A DNA stretch of 64,000 nt from Actinomycetes bacterium (GTDB lineage: Bacteria; Actinomycetota; Actinomycetes; Actinomycetales; Dermatophilaceae), in contig JAEZWF010000029.1 in the NCBI GenBank assembly GCA_023420415.1, positions 130,945-194,944 of the forward strand, written 5' to 3'. Of this stretch, positions 25,530 through 33,803 are shown in pieces. How positions within the stretch are numbered: the first letter of the stretch is position 1; each line of letters begins with the position of its first letter. Both the position numbers and the translations under genes were made by a program. The notes under the pieces were generated by a model. The model had not been told where the DNA came from. It saw only the letters and a program-made list of their open reading frames with translations, and searched no databases.

Positions 25530-26426
25530 GTGCCCACCGCGCTGCAGACCCGCGCGCCCAGACCTGCGAGACGTCGAGACCTGCGCACCGCCGTGGTGTT
25601 CCTGCTGCCAGCCGTCGCGTTCCTCGGGTTCGTGTTCCTCTACCCCATCTACTCGGTTGTCAGGACCAGCTTCGAGGACCCGTTCACCGAGGAGTTCGCA
25701 GGGCTCGCCAACTACCGCGCGCTGCTGAGCGACCCCATCTTCCACGCGGCGGTCGTCAACAACCTCAAGCTCTTCGTGGTCCTGCCGATTCTCATCGTCA
25801 CTTCGCTCGTCATCGCCCAGGTGCTGCACGACCAGATCCGTGGGTGGCGGGTCTACCGGGCCATCATCTTCATGCCCTACGTCGTGCCCGTGGTCGTCGC
25901 GGCTCTCGTCTTTGGTCAGATCCTCCAGTCGAGTGGGCTGGTGAACACGTTGCTCGACCGGGTCGGGTTGGGAGCGCTGGCTCAGAACTGGCTGGGCGAC
26001 CCCAAGACGGCGATCTGGTCGGTGGCCGGGGTGATCCAGTGGCGCGAGCTCGCCTTCGGCGTCATCCTCTTCCTTGCCAGGATGACCCAACTGCCAGAGG
26101 ACCTCTACGACGCGGCCCGGGTGGACGGAGCCAACTGGTGGCAGCGGCTGCGCCATGTAACCGTCCCGCAGATGGCCACGATCATCGCCTTCTATGCCGG
26201 CATCATCGTCGTCGCGCTCTTCAACTGGGTGTTCAACTACGTCTTCGTCCTCACCAAGGGTGGACCCGGCACGAGCACGTACGTCATGGAGTACTACATC
26301 TACAGCCGCGCCTTCATCTACGGGGACTTCGGTAACGCGGCGGCGCTGTCGACACTGATGCTCGCGGCGATCCTCACCTTCATGGTCGGCTTCCTCACCT
26401 GGCTCAGCAGGAGGGGGACCCTGTGA
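25530..26426 (+). CDS. Sugar ABC transporter permease, MalF-type
   Basis: A 298-residue membrane protein with six predicted transmembrane segments and the EAA-type loop DAARVDGANWWQRLRHVTVP. The GTG at 25530 is preceded by aaggaga. It forms the channel with the next gene product; a GTGA overlap links them. No ATP-binding subunit is encoded in the island. Confidence 0.9.
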   Translation: MPTALQTRAPRPARRRDLRTAVVFLLPAVAFLGFVFLYPIYSVVRTSFEDPFTEEFAGLANYRALLSDPIFHAAVVNNLKLFVVLPILIVTSLVIAQVLHDQIRGWRVYRAIIFMPYVVPVVVAALVFGQILQSSGLVNTLLDRVGLGALAQNWLGDPKTAIWSVAGVIQWRELAFGVILFLARMTQLPEDLYDAARVDGANWWQRLRHVTVPQMATIIAFYAGIIVVALFNWVFNYVFVLTKGGPGTSTYVMEYYIYSRAFIYGDFGNAAALSTLMLAAILTFMVGFLTWLSRRGTL

Positions 26427-27283
26427 GCGCACAGACAGCCCAGACGGCGCAGCGTCGCTCGACCACCGATGTGGTCGGGTCCCTCACCAAGCACGGCGCG
26501 GTCATCCTCGTGAGCCTGGCTGCGCTGGTGCCGATCTACTTCATGACGGCCACGTCGTTCAAGACCGAGGTGCAGTATGCGGACAGCCAGCTGGCCTTGC
26601 CCACGTCTCCGACGCTGCTCAACTACGAGCAGATCATCGGGAACCCGATGTTTCTCACCTGGATCCGCAACAGCCTCATTCTCACGGTCTGCTCGGTGGC
26701 CATCGGTATCGCCATCTCGGCGTTGGCCGCGTATGCCTTGGCGTGCATGGACTTCCCCGGACGGCAGCTGACCTTCATCGCGTTCGTGGCGATGCTCGGC
26801 GCCCCAGCTGTGACCGTGGCCATCCCACTCTTCCGGGTGATGGTCGAGACCAAGCTCATCAACACCCTGCAAGGAGCCGTCATCGCCTACGTGGGGTTGA
26901 TGATCCCGTACACCACGTACTTCCTCACCGGCTTCTTCCGCAGGCTCCCGCCCGCGCTCTTTGAGGCGGCCCAGCTGGACGGAGCCAGCCATCTGACGAT
27001 CTTCCGCAAGATCGCCCTCCCGTTGTCGCGCCCGGGCGTCATCACGCTGGCCATCGTCAACACGTTGTGGGTCTGGAACGAGCTCCTGATCGCAATCATC
27101 TTCTTGCAGCGCAACGACAAACGCACTCTGATGGCGGGACTGACCCTCTTCCAGGGCGAGTTCTCCAGCAACGTCCCCGCGATCATGGCGGGACTCACGA
27201 TTGCAGCGTTGCCGATGTTCGTGCTGTACGTCACCGGGGTGCGCTACTTCCTCTCCGGCTTCATGGCTGGGTCGGAGAAGTGA
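26423..27283 (+). CDS. Sugar ABC transporter permease, MalG-type
   Basis: A 286-residue membrane protein, six predicted spans, EAA loop EAAQLDGASHLTIFRKIALP. It is the second channel subunit of the island's importer. Overlaps the first permease by GTGA. The next gene begins two bases after its stop. Confidence 0.9.
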   Translation: MSAQTAQTAQRRSTTDVVGSLTKHGAVILVSLAALVPIYFMTATSFKTEVQYADSQLALPTSPTLLNYEQIIGNPMFLTWIRNSLILTVCSVAIGIAISALAAYALACMDFPGRQLTFIAFVAMLGAPAVTVAIPLFRVMVETKLINTLQGAVIAYVGLMIPYTTYFLTGFFRRLPPALFEAAQLDGASHLTIFRKIALPLSRPGVITLAIVNTLWVWNELLIAIIFLQRNDKRTLMAGLTLFQGEFSSNVPAIMAGLTIAALPMFVLYVTGVRYFLSGFMAGSEK

Positions 27284-27284
27284 G

Positions 27285-28031
27285 GTGACGGTCGTGCTCT
27301 CGGTGGGGGTCGTCATCGTGGCCGGCATCCTCACCGGCGTCACTGGTTTCGGCTTCAGTGTCCTGTCGGTGCCGTTGCTGCTGCTGTTCTTCCGGCCGCA
27401 CGAGGTCGTGGTCATCGCGCTGTGCCTGGTGCCGCTCACGAGTGGGGTCCTGCTGGCCACGCGCGGGCTGCGCGGGCAGGTGGACACCAGACAGCTCGTG
27501 GCTCTCACCGGCTTCTCGGTGGTCGGGCTGCCGGTCGGGCTGGTCCTGTTCGAGCACGTCGATCCCATGTGGGTCACCGGGCTCATGGGTGTCGTGCTGA
27601 TCGGGTATGCCGTGTACGGCCTCGTCGGTGCGGGGCACCTTCGGCTTGGTCGGCGGTGGATCGCGCCAAGCGGATTCCTCGGTGGTGTCCTTGCCACGAG
27701 CACGGGCCTGAGTGGCCCGGCGGTGGCGATGTACGTGCAAGGTCGCCGGGCCTCCGCGGTGCAGCGGACGGCGACCATGGCGGCATACGTGGGCGCGATC
27801 AGCCTGCTCGGGCTGGGCCTGCTGGCGGCACGAGGCGCCGTCTCCTCCGCGGACCTGGGGCATGTCGGCACCCTCGCGGCTGGCGCGGTCGTCGGCACGC
27901 TGCTGGGTCGGTGGTGGGCGTCGCGGCGGCACGACGCCCTCGATCGGCTGACGCTCGTGGCGCTCGGGGTGATGGGCCTGTGGACCGCTGGTCGGTCGTT
28001 GGTGTGGTTGATGAGAGGAGCATGGGGATGA
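27285..28031 (+). CDS. TauE/SafE family permease
   Basis: A 248-residue membrane protein with about eight hydrophobic segments and the two-fold repeat of the TauE/SafE (DUF81) family: the half-motif GVTGFGFSVLSVPLLLLF near the start and FLGGVLATSTGLSGPAVAMYVQ in the second half. Known members export sulfite, sulfoacetate or other sulfonates and organic anions. Its place inside a sugar-catabolic operon, just before the lyase, suggests export of an anionic by-product. GTG at 27285 chosen by position. Coupled to the next gene by ATGA. Confidence 0.82.
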   Translation: MTVVLSVGVVIVAGILTGVTGFGFSVLSVPLLLLFFRPHEVVVIALCLVPLTSGVLLATRGLRGQVDTRQLVALTGFSVVGLPVGLVLFEHVDPMWVTGLMGVVLIGYAVYGLVGAGHLRLGRRWIAPSGFLGGVLATSTGLSGPAVAMYVQGRRASAVQRTATMAAYVGAISLLGLGLLAARGAVSSADLGHVGTLAAGAVVGTLLGRWWASRRHDALDRLTLVALGVMGLWTAGRSLVWLMRGAWG

Positions 28032-28933
28032 CCGAGGAGATGCAGGGGAGTGGCACGCTGAAGGGGGTCGTGCCGATCCCGGTGACGACGTTCCGGCCTG
28101 ATGGGTCACTTGACCTCGATGGGTTGCGCAGCCAGGTGGACTTCTGCCTCGAGCACGGCGCCGACGGGATGCTCTACCCGGGGGTGGTGAGCGAGTTCTA
28201 CACCCTCACCGACGCCGAGCGGTGCGCGGCGGTGGAGCAGGTGGTGGACGCAGTGTCCGGAAGGGTGCCCGTGGCCGTCGGTGTGACCGGTGCCAGCACG
28301 CAGAGCGCGCTGGAGTTCACGCGGCACGCGCAGGGACTCGGCGTGGCAGCCGTGATGACCATGGTTCCGTACGTGCAGCACTTCTTCGGACCGTCGGCGG
28401 CGTTCGTGGTGGAGCACACGAGGCGCGTCGCCGAGGTTGGGGTGCCGGTGATCGTCCAGAACGCCAGGGTCGGCTACCCGCTCGGCGCGCAGGCACTGGC
28501 CGAGGTCGTGTCGGCGGTGCCCGGCGTCCGCTACGTGAAGGAGGAGAGCAACCCACCGACGCATGGCATCTCCGCCGTCGTCAAGGCGTTGGGCGACTCG
28601 ATCGAGGGAGTCTTCGGTGGGATCGGAGGCGTCTACCTCGTCAACGAGCTGGACCGCGGCGCCATCGGGACCATGCCTTCACCGGCGTTCGCCGACCGGG
28701 TCGTGGGGGCCTACCGGGCCTATGTCGATGAAGGGGCGGAGTCCGCGCAGGACAAGCTCGACGTCATGGGTTCACTCTTCACCCGTGAGGTGCTCTACAA
28801 CGTGGCCTTCCACAAGGAGGTGCTGCGTCGGCGAGGCGTGATCGCCCACACCACGGTGCGCATTGCCAGCCCGGCCCTCGACGACGTGGACCTCGCCGAC
28901 CTCGACCGCATGTGTGCGCGGGCGGGCTTGTGA
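28028..28933 (+). CDS. DapA-family (dihydrodipicolinate synthase-like) lyase
   Basis: A 301-residue class I aldolase-fold protein. The Schiff-base lysine is K171 in RYVKEES. The usual catalytic Tyr of the YNxP motif is replaced by Gln (Q144 in IVQNARVG), and the GTTGE motif reads GVVSE. It is therefore unlikely to be a true DapA. As I recall, L-2-keto-3-deoxyarabonate dehydratases also have Gln there. It may split or dehydrate the 2-keto-3-deoxy acid made by the enolase-family enzyme. The ATG at 28028 is fixed by its ATGA overlap and a gagagg site. Confidence 0.8.
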   Translation: MTEEMQGSGTLKGVVPIPVTTFRPDGSLDLDGLRSQVDFCLEHGADGMLYPGVVSEFYTLTDAERCAAVEQVVDAVSGRVPVAVGVTGASTQSALEFTRHAQGLGVAAVMTMVPYVQHFFGPSAAFVVEHTRRVAEVGVPVIVQNARVGYPLGAQALAEVVSAVPGVRYVKEESNPPTHGISAVVKALGDSIEGVFGGIGGVYLVNELDRGAIGTMPSPAFADRVVGAYRAYVDEGAESAQDKLDVMGSLFTREVLYNVAFHKEVLRRRGVIAHTTVRIASPALDDVDLADLDRMCARAGL

Positions 28934-29697
28934 ACACGCAGGCTGTCCACGGACGAACAGTCGTCGTGGTCGGTGCCACGTCACCCATCGGTGAGGCGAT
29001 CATCGCCCGCTTCGAGCAGCGAGGCGACACCGTCGTCGGGATCAGCCTCGAGGCCTCGCTCCACAGGCCCGCGGACATCGTGGCCGACTGCGCGAATCCG
29101 GACGAGGTCCGGCGTGCGTTCGCTGCCGTCCGCCAGCGGTTGGGTGACGACCTCGACGTGCTCGTGGCGGCTGCGGCCCTCAACCCTCGCGCTCGAGCCG
29201 TCGACCAGAGCGACGTGATGTGGCGGACGGCGCTGGGGGCGACCCTCGACAGCTTCTTCTACTGCGCACGAGAAGCACTGCCACACATGGGACCTGGCGG
29301 ATCTGTAGTGGCGGTTTCGTCGGTGATGGCCCGCCACGTCTCACCCGGTGTGGCAGGGTACGCCGCGGCCAAAGGCGGTCTCGAGTCGCTCGTCCGGGTG
29401 CTCGCGCTCGAGCACGGCTCGAGCGGCATACGAGTCAATGCCGTGGCGCCCGGCCTCATCGGCAGCGCCGAGCTGGAGCGGGCCGCAGACGGGTATCCCT
29501 TGGGGAGGACTGGCCAACCTGAAGAGGTCGCCTCCGTGGTCGACTTCCTGGCCAGCCGCGACGCGTCGTTCGTGACCGGCGCCGTCATCCCTGTGGACGG
29601 GGGACTTTCCGTCGCCCAGACCGGAGCGTGGGTGCGACCGGATCTGCGTCCCCTCATCGACCCACCCACGCCCGAGACCCGAGGAGGAGAACAGTGA
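28930..29697 (+). CDS. Short-chain dehydrogenase/reductase (SDR)
   Basis: A 255-residue classical SDR. The cofactor motif is VVGATSPIGEA, the active-site Ser lies in VAVSSVMA, and the Tyr-Lys pair is in GYAAAKGG. The usual NNAG motif is replaced by AAAALNP, which is uncommon. A likely role is oxidation of the sugar or of an intermediate aldehyde or alcohol. GTG start overlapping the lyase stop by GTGA. Confidence 0.83.
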   Translation: MNTQAVHGRTVVVVGATSPIGEAIIARFEQRGDTVVGISLEASLHRPADIVADCANPDEVRRAFAAVRQRLGDDLDVLVAAAALNPRARAVDQSDVMWRTALGATLDSFFYCAREALPHMGPGGSVVAVSSVMARHVSPGVAGYAAAKGGLESLVRVLALEHGSSGIRVNAVAPGLIGSAELERAADGYPLGRTGQPEEVASVVDFLASRDASFVTGAVIPVDGGLSVAQTGAWVRPDLRPLIDPPTPETRGGEQ

Positions 29698-30368
29698 GAC
29701 GAGCGATCGTCACCGGTGGGATGAGCGGGCTCGGCGCAGCGTGTGCGGAGCGACTGGCGGACGACGGGCACGAGGTGATCCGCTTCGACGTCTCTCCCGA
29801 TGCCGATGAGACCGTCGACGTGAGTGATCCGGAGTCGGTTCGCTCAGCCGTCGACCGCGTCGGTCCGGTCGATGTGCTCGTCAACAGCGCCGGCATCGTC
29901 GGTCCCAACGTTCCGCTGTGGGAGGTGAGCGCCGAGGAGTGGAACCGCACCTTCGCCGTCAACGTCCTCGGCGTCTTCAACCTGTGCCACGCCGTGGTGC
30001 CGGCCATGACAGAGCGTGGTTGGGGGCGCATCGTCAACATCTCCTCGATGGCAGGCAAGGACGGCAACCCGCGACTCAGTGCCTACTCGGCCTCGAAGGC
30101 CGCCGTCATCGGCCTGACCAAGTCGCTGGGCAAGGAGCTGGCCACCACAGGCGTCCTCGTCAACGTCGTGGCTCCGGCAGTGTTCGAGACTCCCTTCAAC
30201 GCCACGACCGCTCCCGAGGTGCTGGAGCGGCTGGCTGGCCTCATACCCATGCAGCGCCTCGGGCAGGCGCAGGAGCTGGCAGCGCTGGTCGCCTGGCTGG
30301 TCTCTGACGAGTGCAGCTTCTCCACGGGCGCGGTGTACGACATCAGCGGCGGTCGGGCGACCTACTGA
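29694..30368 (+). CDS. Short-chain dehydrogenase/reductase (SDR)
   Basis: A 224-residue classical SDR with VTGGMSGLGAA, NSAGIVGPN, IVNISSMAG and YSASKAAVIGLTKSLGKEL, so all catalytic residues are present. Its sequence fits sugar or 2-keto-3-deoxy acid dehydrogenases of the SDR class. It is the last gene of the island, coupled to the previous SDR by GTGA with gaggaggaga upstream. Six bases separate it from the convergent helR gene. Confidence 0.85.
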   Translation: MRRAIVTGGMSGLGAACAERLADDGHEVIRFDVSPDADETVDVSDPESVRSAVDRVGPVDVLVNSAGIVGPNVPLWEVSAEEWNRTFAVNVLGVFNLCHAVVPAMTERGWGRIVNISSMAGKDGNPRLSAYSASKAAVIGLTKSLGKELATTGVLVNVVAPAVFETPFNATTAPEVLERLAGLIPMQRLGQAQELAALVAWLVSDECSFSTGAVYDISGGRATY

Positions 30369-30374
30369 CCCGGT

Positions 30375-32525
30375 TCAGCCGCTGAGGATGACCAGGCGTT
30401 GCGTGGCGCGGGTCATCGCGACGTAGCGGTCGACAGCGCCCTCGACCCCGTCGCCCCATGACTCGGGTTCCACCAGCACGACGAGGTCGAACTCGAGGCC
30501 CTTGGCCAGCGTCGGGCTGAGGGACTGCACGCGGTCCCGTGGCGCGAAGGTAGGGTCGCCGATGACACACGCGATGCCCTCGCCCTCGGCGTGCTCCTCG
30601 AGCCAGGCGTCGACCACGCGGTGCAGCTCCTCAACGGGGGCGTGGATGACGGGTATGCCGTTCTCCCGGATCGACGTGGGCACGTTGGCGTCGGGCAGGA
30701 CGGCACGGATGACGGGCTCCGCCTCAGCCATGACCTCGGCCGGTGTGCGGTAGTTGACCGTGAGGGAGGAGATCCGCACGCGGTCGAGGCCGACTCGCTG
30801 GAGCCGTTCCTGCCATGACTCGGTGAACCCGTGCCGGGCCTGAGCTCGGTCGCCGACGATGGTGAAGCTGCGCGATGGGTTGCGCAGCAACAACATCTGC
30901 CACTGGGCATCAGTCAGCTCCTGCGCCTCGTCCACGACGATGTGGGCAAAGGGACCGGCCAGCAGGTCGATGTCCGGCTCGTCCGCAGCCGCGGATGTCT
31001 CGTCGTCGAGGGCGTTCTGGAGGTCGGCGCCGCGCAGCATCTTCATGAGCTGCATTTCGCTGTCGTCGGAGTCGATCGCGTCGGAGACGACCGCCGAGCG
31101 GTACTCGCGTTCGGCGGCCAGACGCGCTTCCCGCTGTCGAGCTCGACGGGTGGCTTCGGGATCACCCAGGCGGTGGCGAGCAGCGTCCAGGAACGGCAGG
31201 TCCTCCTCGGTCCACGCCTGGGCGTTGATGCGTTGCAGGGCTCGGACGTCCACGACCTCCAGCCAGGGGGCGCACAGGCGCAGGTAGGCCGGCACGGACC
31301 ACAGGTCGGCGACCAGGTCGGTGGGCTCGAGCAGCGGCCACGCCTCGTTGAGCACAGCCTGCAGCTCGACGTTGCGCTGCAACGACTTTCGCACCAGGTC
31401 ACCCGACACGTCGTCCTCGTCGGCGCTTTCCGAGAGCCGGTCAGTGACGATGGTGACCACCTCGTCGAGGATCTCCGCCCGAGCCTCGTTGTGCGGCATG
31501 CCTGGCGATGGCGCGTCGAAGGCCACCTGCCAGTCGGCACGGGACAGCTCCACCTCGCCGTAGGGCGTGGCGACCTCGAACCGCGTCGTGGGCGCCTGCT
31601 CGTAGAAGCGCGCCGCGGCATCCACGATGTCGAGGACTCGGGCCGTCGACTTGAGCGAGGCAACCCTGGGATCGCGCTCGGGCACGGCCGAGACGCCCTC
31701 CGGCACGAGCTCGCGCAGGGTGCAGGTCTGCACGCCCTCCTCGCCCAGGCTGGGAAGGACGTCGGCGACGTAGTTGAGGTACGGCTGGTGCGGCCCGACG
31801 AAGAGCACCCCGCCGCGCCGGTGACCGAGGCGCGGGTCGGAGTAGAGCAGATAGGCCGTCCGGTGCAGCGCCACCACGGTCTTGCCGGTGCCCGGGCCGC
31901 CGTCGACCACAAGGGGTCCGCGTGACCCCGCGCGGATGATCGCGTCCTGGTCGGCCTGGATGGTGCCGAGCACGTCCCGCATGCGGGGCGAGCGAGAGGT
32001 CCCCAGGCTGGCGATGAACGCGGACTGGTCGTCGAGGGCGACACCCTCGTCCAGACCCTCGGCCGTGAAGGCCTCGTCCCAGTAGTCGACGATCCGCCCG
32101 CGGCTCCAGCGGTAGCGTCGGCGGCTTGCCAGACCCATGGGGTTGGCGTGGGTCGCCCCGAAGAACGGTTCGGCCGCGGGGGAGCGCCAGTCCACGAGCA
32201 GTGGGGTGCCATCGGTGTCGCTCAGGCCCAGACGACCCACGTAGACGGGATCGGCCCCATCGCTCGGCACCATGCGACCGAGGCACAGGTCGAGGCCGAA
32301 CCGGCGCAGCGCGCGCAGCCGTGCGGTGATCCGGTGCACGTCGAGGTCACGGTCGAGGGCCTCCTGACCGGCGCGCACCGGGGCCCGGCGCTGGGCGTCG
32401 AGGTGCTGGGTGAGGGTGGTGACGCTGGCGTCGAGCGCGCGGGTCATGGCAACGAACTGCTGCTCGTCGCGGTCGACCAGGTGTCGGGCGGTCTTGGCGG
32501 AAAGGGTGTCGGGAAGGGCGAACAC
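30375..32525 (-). CDS. helR: HelR-type RNA polymerase-associated motor ATPase (UvrD/HelD family)
   Basis: A 717-residue superfamily 1 helicase-like ATPase. A helical N-terminal arm (LPDTLSAKTARHLVDRDEQQF and following) comes before Walker A GGPGTGKT near residue 207. Later motifs include IVVDEAQELTDAQW, VGDRAQA and VAMTRATQRL. HelR proteins displace stalled RNA polymerase and, in Streptomyces, protect it from rifamycins. The call is strengthened by the element at 32660. The GTG at 32525 matches the family N-terminus; an in-frame TTG at 32594 would add 23 residues. Confidence 0.85.
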   Translation of the reverse strand: MFALPDTLSAKTARHLVDRDEQQFVAMTRALDASVTTLTQHLDAQRRAPVRAGQEALDRDLDVHRITARLRALRRFGLDLCLGRMVPSDGADPVYVGRLGLSDTDGTPLLVDWRSPAAEPFFGATHANPMGLASRRRYRWSRGRIVDYWDEAFTAEGLDEGVALDDQSAFIASLGTSRSPRMRDVLGTIQADQDAIIRAGSRGPLVVDGGPGTGKTVVALHRTAYLLYSDPRLGHRRGGVLFVGPHQPYLNYVADVLPSLGEEGVQTCTLRELVPEGVSAVPERDPRVASLKSTARVLDIVDAAARFYEQAPTTRFEVATPYGEVELSRADWQVAFDAPSPGMPHNEARAEILDEVVTIVTDRLSESADEDDVSGDLVRKSLQRNVELQAVLNEAWPLLEPTDLVADLWSVPAYLRLCAPWLEVVDVRALQRINAQAWTEEDLPFLDAARHRLGDPEATRRARQREARLAAEREYRSAVVSDAIDSDDSEMQLMKMLRGADLQNALDDETSAAADEPDIDLLAGPFAHIVVDEAQELTDAQWQMLLLRNPSRSFTIVGDRAQARHGFTESWQERLQRVGLDRVRISSLTVNYRTPAEVMAEAEPVIRAVLPDANVPTSIRENGIPVIHAPVEELHRVVDAWLEEHAEGEGIACVIGDPTFAPRDRVQSLSPTLAKGLEFDLVVLVEPESWGDGVEGAVDRYVAMTRATQRLVILSG

Positions 32526-32659
32526 GGTGGTCGTCGGTTCGGGTCCACGCAAGGGACGGCGTCCATTCGGTTGCAGGAAACACAGGCGCACCAAGTCAGT
32601 GCAGAGGCGCCGGTGCAGGGCCTTCGGAGAGCTTCGGCCCGCGATTCTGCGGCATCACC

Positions 32660-32679
32660 GGGGCCTTGCCGCAAGCCCC
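32660..32679 (-). promoter_or_regulatory. Rifamycin-associated element (RAE) upstream of helR
   Basis: On the minus strand this reads GGGGCTTGCGGCAAGGCCCC, which agrees with the 19-bp inverted repeat reported upstream of rifamycin-resistance genes and helR as I recall it. It begins about 8 nt downstream of a TATAGC -10-like box (32692-32687) that overlaps the stop of the upstream regulator gene. The leader to helR is about 135-155 nt. Confidence 0.75.
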
Positions 32680-32687
32680 CACCTGCG

Positions 32688-33686
32688 CTATACCTTGGTA
32701 GTGGCGGGCAGAGGTGCCCGCCCTTTCCATGAGCTGCGGTGGGTCCGACGGAAGCTGCGCGGGTTGACGCCGTAGCGCGTCACGAAGGCCTGGCGCAGCG
32801 TCTCGGCCGAGCTGAAGCCGCACCGCACCGCCACCTGCGACAGCGCGAGATCCGTTGTGGTCACAAGACTTGCGGCCACCTCCAGTCGCACGCGTCGGAC
32901 CGCGGCCGCCGGCGACTCGCCGAGGTGGTCGTGGAAGAGCCGCGTCAGCTGTCGCACGCTGACCCCGACCTCGGCAGCAAGCGTCGTCGTGCGCAGGTCA
33001 CCCCCGGGTTCGGCCACCGCGTGGTCCATCACCTGCCGCAGCACCACGTGGTCGGGCCGTCGCGCGCGCGTGAACATGCTCATCTGCGCCTGGTTGCCGG
33101 GCCGCTGTAGGTAGGTGACGAGCCCCATCGACACCCGGCGCGCCAGCTCGGCGCCGTGGTCCTCCTCGACGAACGCCAGGGTGAGGTCGAGCGAGGACGT
33201 GACGCCGCCGGCCGTTGCCAGCTGCCCGTCGCGGACAAAGATCGGTGCCGCGTCGACGTCGACCGCGGGAAACCGCGCAGCCAGCTCCGCGGCATACCAC
33301 CAGTGCGTCGTCGCCCGCCGCCCGTCGAGCAGTCCCGTGGCGGCCAGCACGGTGGCGCCGGTGCACACCGAGCCCACCCGCATCGCGTCACCGGCCAAGC
33401 GCCGAAGGTGACGCAGCAGCGCCTGGTCCTCCGCGGCCTTCGCATGGCCGAGTCCGCCGCTGACCACCACCGTGTCGGCACGGGGGACCGCGGACAGCCG
33501 CGCGTGCGCACGAAGGCGGACACCGGAGTCACAGCGGACGTCGCCGCCCGCGACACTCGCGACGGCGACCCGGTATGCCGGGTGGGCACCGAGGCGGTTC
33601 GCGAGGTCGAACGTGGACGTCACCGACGCGATGTCGAGCAGCTCCGACCCGTCGTAGGCGACGACGACGACGTCATGGGAGTCCAT
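32688..33686 (-). CDS. GlxA-family transcriptional regulator (DJ-1/PfpI-like domain plus AraC helix-turn-helix)
   Basis: A 332-residue regulator. The N-terminal DJ-1/PfpI-like domain (about residues 1-185) has GSVCTGATVLAATGLLDGRRATTHW, the usual pseudo-nucleophile Cys region. The C-terminal AraC domain (about 215-315) has LAAEVGVSVRQLTRLFHDH and VAVRCGFSSAETLRQAF. TATGGT 7 nt before the ATG suggests a leaderless transcript. The target is unknown. It is divergent from the acyl-CoA dehydrogenase at 33804 and precedes helR on the same strand. Confidence 0.87.
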   Translation of the reverse strand: MDSHDVVVVAYDGSELLDIASVTSTFDLANRLGAHPAYRVAVASVAGGDVRCDSGVRLRAHARLSAVPRADTVVVSGGLGHAKAAEDQALLRHLRRLAGDAMRVGSVCTGATVLAATGLLDGRRATTHWWYAAELAARFPAVDVDAAPIFVRDGQLATAGGVTSSLDLTLAFVEEDHGAELARRVSMGLVTYLQRPGNQAQMSMFTRARRPDHVVLRQVMDHAVAEPGGDLRTTTLAAEVGVSVRQLTRLFHDHLGESPAAAVRRVRLEVAASLVTTTDLALSQVAVRCGFSSAETLRQAFVTRYGVNPRSFRRTHRSSWKGRAPLPATTKV

Positions 33687-33803
33687 GCGACCGACCATAG
33701 GGCGATGACGCATCGGTCGAAAGGACAGGTATCCCAGCATTCCGGCCATCGCTGCGCGAACCGTGGTGCTGTGGACGTGGTGGCGCTCTGGAATCCTTGT
33801 CCC

